A stretch of DNA of 64,000 nucleotides from Halomarina salina. Its GTDB lineage: Archaea; Halobacteriota; Halobacteria; Halobacteriales; Haloarculaceae. Made by a program: the position numbers and the translations under genes. Shown in pieces: positions 62,262 through 64,000 of this stretch; position 1 is the first letter of the stretch, and each line of letters begins with the position of its first letter. Under the pieces are notes generated by a model. That model saw nothing but the letters and a program-made list of their open reading frames with translations. It was not told the origin of the DNA and did not search any database. Where the stretch lies: positions 1,178,001-1,242,000 of the forward strand of contig NZ_JALLGW010000001.1 in the NCBI RefSeq assembly GCF_023074835.1, written 5' to 3'.

Positions 62262-62921
62262 CTACTGCCGGTCCTCATCGGGGAGCATGAATGCGTTCGT
62301 GGCGAGCGTCCGAATGGCGCGACGAAGTCGCTCTGTGACGGCCTGGTCGGAGATATCCAATTGGTCTGCGAGGGCTTGGGTCGACACCTCCCGCGGTATC
62401 GAGTAGTAGCCCTCCTTCACAGCCTGAACCAGGGTTTCACGTTGGAGAGCGGTCAAGCCAAATTGTGCAGTAGAGCCGAGACCGGGATTGCTGGCGACAT
62501 CCAGTAATTCGACCCGCATATCTACCTCTTCACACCGGTGGGCGAGTGCCGAGAGGCCATCGTGAGAACGGAGACGAAGTTCAAACTGCCAGCGTCGCCC
62601 GGTTCCAGATGCCGTGAGAACGCTTGCGTCCGACCTTCGTAGGATATCGAGGAAGCCATCCCTGGTACTCTCCCAATCGAGCGCATACAGCGTCTCTTTA
62701 GTCGTCGCCTCGATGGCAACAAACCGCTCGACGGATGGATGTGCTACGACTGCCTCCTGGTAGGACTCCTGATTACGACTCTGGACCTCAACGAACGGGA
62801 CCAGAGACGCTTCGATTGGGACCACGGTTTGAAGGGAAATGATTGCTGGTGATTCGACGGAAAGAATTCGCCCTAGCTCGAACTCTTCCGAGCGAAGAGA
62901 GAGCCGTACCCGCACGGTCAT
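62262..62921 (-). CDS. HTH_10 family transcriptional regulator
   Basis: This 219-residue paralogue of the regulator at 56.5 kb shares the N-terminal layout (LSLRSEEFELGRIL, VVPIEASLVPF) and has its HTH_10 region at about 150-210 (LTALQRETLVQAVKEGYYSIPRE, then QALADQLDISDQAVTERLRRA). It is probably the DNA-binding part of a one-component switch; ligand and target are unknown. The start could be six codons further upstream (62939). It lies in the gene-poor accessory region. Confidence 0.86.
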   Translation of the reverse strand: MTVRVRLSLRSEEFELGRILSVESPAIISLQTVVPIEASLVPFVEVQSRNQESYQEAVVAHPSVERFVAIEATTKETLYALDWESTRDGFLDILRRSDASVLTASGTGRRWQFELRLRSHDGLSALAHRCEEVDMRVELLDVASNPGLGSTAQFGLTALQRETLVQAVKEGYYSIPREVSTQALADQLDISDQAVTERLRRAIRTLATNAFMLPDEDRQ

Positions 62922-63125
62922 AGAAGATGTGGTGCGCATTCCATTTCAATAAAATCTGTTGCCGTCTGCTTCTTTTCACACCAAGCAGAGAGGCCACATT
63001 GGCTGACTTCGAGCGCTCCTGAGACGCCTCTGAGCGATGCACACGCGGCACAAGTCTATCAGCTGAGTCACTATGGAGACGACTGAAAGAAAGCCGCAGC
63101 GACTGGAAAAATCGGAGCCGGTCGT

Positions 63126-64000
63126 CTACTGCCCGACGCTCATCGCCCGGTCGACGACGTCCTCGCTGTAGAGGTCGGCGAGGTCCTCGTGCTGGTCCGG
63201 ACGGTTCTCGTAGACGTCCTGGAACAGTTTGATGGGGGTCATCGCGGCCTGGTAGGTGGCCTCGTCCCACATCCGGTCGTTGCTGACGTCGATCTCGACG
63301 CCGTCGATACGGAGCGTCGCGGACTGCTCCATCGCGATTGCGCCGGTGCCACCCTCGCGAGCGGCCTCGAACTCCTCCATCGAGTCGACGATGTCGTCCA
63401 TGCTCGGGACGTACTCGGTCAGGTCGAGGAGTTCCTCTCGGAGTTCGTCCTCGTCGAGCGTCTGCTCGTCGCCGCCGACGGAGAGGGTGTAGCTCCCGCC
63501 GTCCTCCTCGAGGGAGACGCGATCGCCGTCGTACACCTGCACGCCGTCCTCGTCGGTGAGTTCGACCTGTTGAGTACCGGTGTCGAGCAGCCAGCTACCG
63601 GTCTGGGGCGGCAGCGGCGACTTGTTCGCCTCGACGACCTGGCCGGGGGTGAGCGACCAGATGCCGAGCATCCCCTTCGCCTGGTTGTCGGTCATGCGCT
63701 CGCGGTAGCCCTCGACGTCGCGGATGTCGTCGTACGGGCCGTCGACGGCGATGAGACCGGCGGCGCTGGCACCGCGCGAGGTGTTGTGACGCAGTTCCGG
63801 CCACTCCGGGAGCGCGCCCGTCGGCGTGATGGCGCGCATGTCCTTCGTGTAGTCGACCTCGCCGTCGACCAGCAGGAACAGGCGTTCGAGGTTGTTCGTT
63901 GGCTTGCCCATCTCCTCGCGGAGCGTGCCCATCGCGAGTTCGGCCTGGCCGCTCTCGATGATGACGGACATCTTCAGGCTCCCCTCGTCGAGACCGTACT
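63126..64000 (-). CDS. Unrecognised protein, 5' end beyond the window
   Basis: A 3' fragment of at least 281 residues is visible. The frame stays open to the right edge, so the true start may be outside; an ATG at 63971 preceded by GGGAG is an alternative start. Landmarks are ELAMGTLREEMGKPTNNLERL, LIAVDGPYDDIRDVEGYRERM, MLGIWSLTPGQVVEANKSPLP, a DELREELLDLTEYVPSMDDI segment, and C-terminal MTPIKLFQDVYENRPDQHED. It has no membrane segment, P-loop or Cys cluster. I could not place it in a family. Confidence 0.7.
   Translation of the reverse strand, partial: YGLDEGSLKMSVIIESGQAELAMGTLREEMGKPTNNLERLFLLVDGEVDYTKDMRAITPTGALPEWPELRHNTSRGASAAGLIAVDGPYDDIRDVEGYRERMTDNQAKGMLGIWSLTPGQVVEANKSPLPPQTGSWLLDTGTQQVELTDEDGVQVYDGDRVSLEEDGGSYTLSVGGDEQTLDEDELREELLDLTEYVPSMDDIVDSMEEFEAAREGGTGAIAMEQSATLRIDGVEIDVSNDRMWDEATYQAAMTPIKLFQDVYENRPDQHEDLADLYSEDVVDRAMSVGQ

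Overview
The window is chromosomal DNA of an extremely halophilic archaeon (Halobacteria). The evidence is high GC content, very acidic predicted proteins, Tat-type lipoprotein signals on the solute-binding proteins, archaeal information-processing genes (RadA, RFC large subunit, eIF6, L39e, L31e, LX, prefoldin alpha, FtsY, SRP54), haloarchaeal regulators with a bacterio-opsin-activator-type HTH (HTH_10), and TATA-like boxes about 25-30 nt before start codons, as expected for leaderless mRNAs. The genus cannot be told from the sequence alone.

Layout. 1-5.5 kb: peptide ABC transporter (permease cut by the window edge, binding protein, two ATPases read divergently). 5.6-8.9 kb: HtpX and PspAB membrane-stress genes, then radA. 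9-13 kb: sufU, sufS, DUF424 and TPR genes. 13-18 kb: ThpR, a ZIP transporter, and the conserved archaeal operon rpl39e-rpl31e-eif6-rplX-pfdA-ftsY. 18-25 kb: membrane proteins, a tRNA-Arg(TCT) with duplicated 3' fragments and a long perfect palindrome, the UPF0200/UPF0201 pair, a membrane-anchored molybdoenzyme, a Cys-rich copper-storage-like protein and YihY. 25-30 kb: a magnesium transporter split over two genes, SRP54 and a halolysin-type subtilase. 30-47 kb: a PAS/GAF/HTH_10 regulator, S9 and M29 peptidases, CutA, threonine aldolase, CDF transporter, several GNAT enzymes, TenA, RFC large subunit and a zinc alcohol dehydrogenase. 47-54 kb: polar amino-acid ABC transporter (two permeases, one ATPase, one binding protein), heme A synthase and malic enzyme.

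54-63 kb looks like an accessory region. It has small genes, three further HTH_10 regulators, zinc-ribbon miniproteins (one with lost cysteines), lipoproteins and long spacers. At least five spacer copies of a roughly 50-bp element with a GCGTGAGTGTATC-like core are present here. The last gene is cut by the right edge and is not recognised.

The best leads are: a five-helix molybdoenzyme with a twin-arginine motif just before its last helix, suggesting combined Sec and Tat insertion; the dispersed ~50-bp element; the tRNA-Arg 3' fragments beside a 28-bp perfect inverted repeat; and a recurrent GCGAACG-n-AGTGAGCGAG extragenic motif at gene 3' ends. No CRISPR array, rRNA, complete insertion sequence or clear defence system was seen. 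All functional calls rest on reading motifs; no database search was run.
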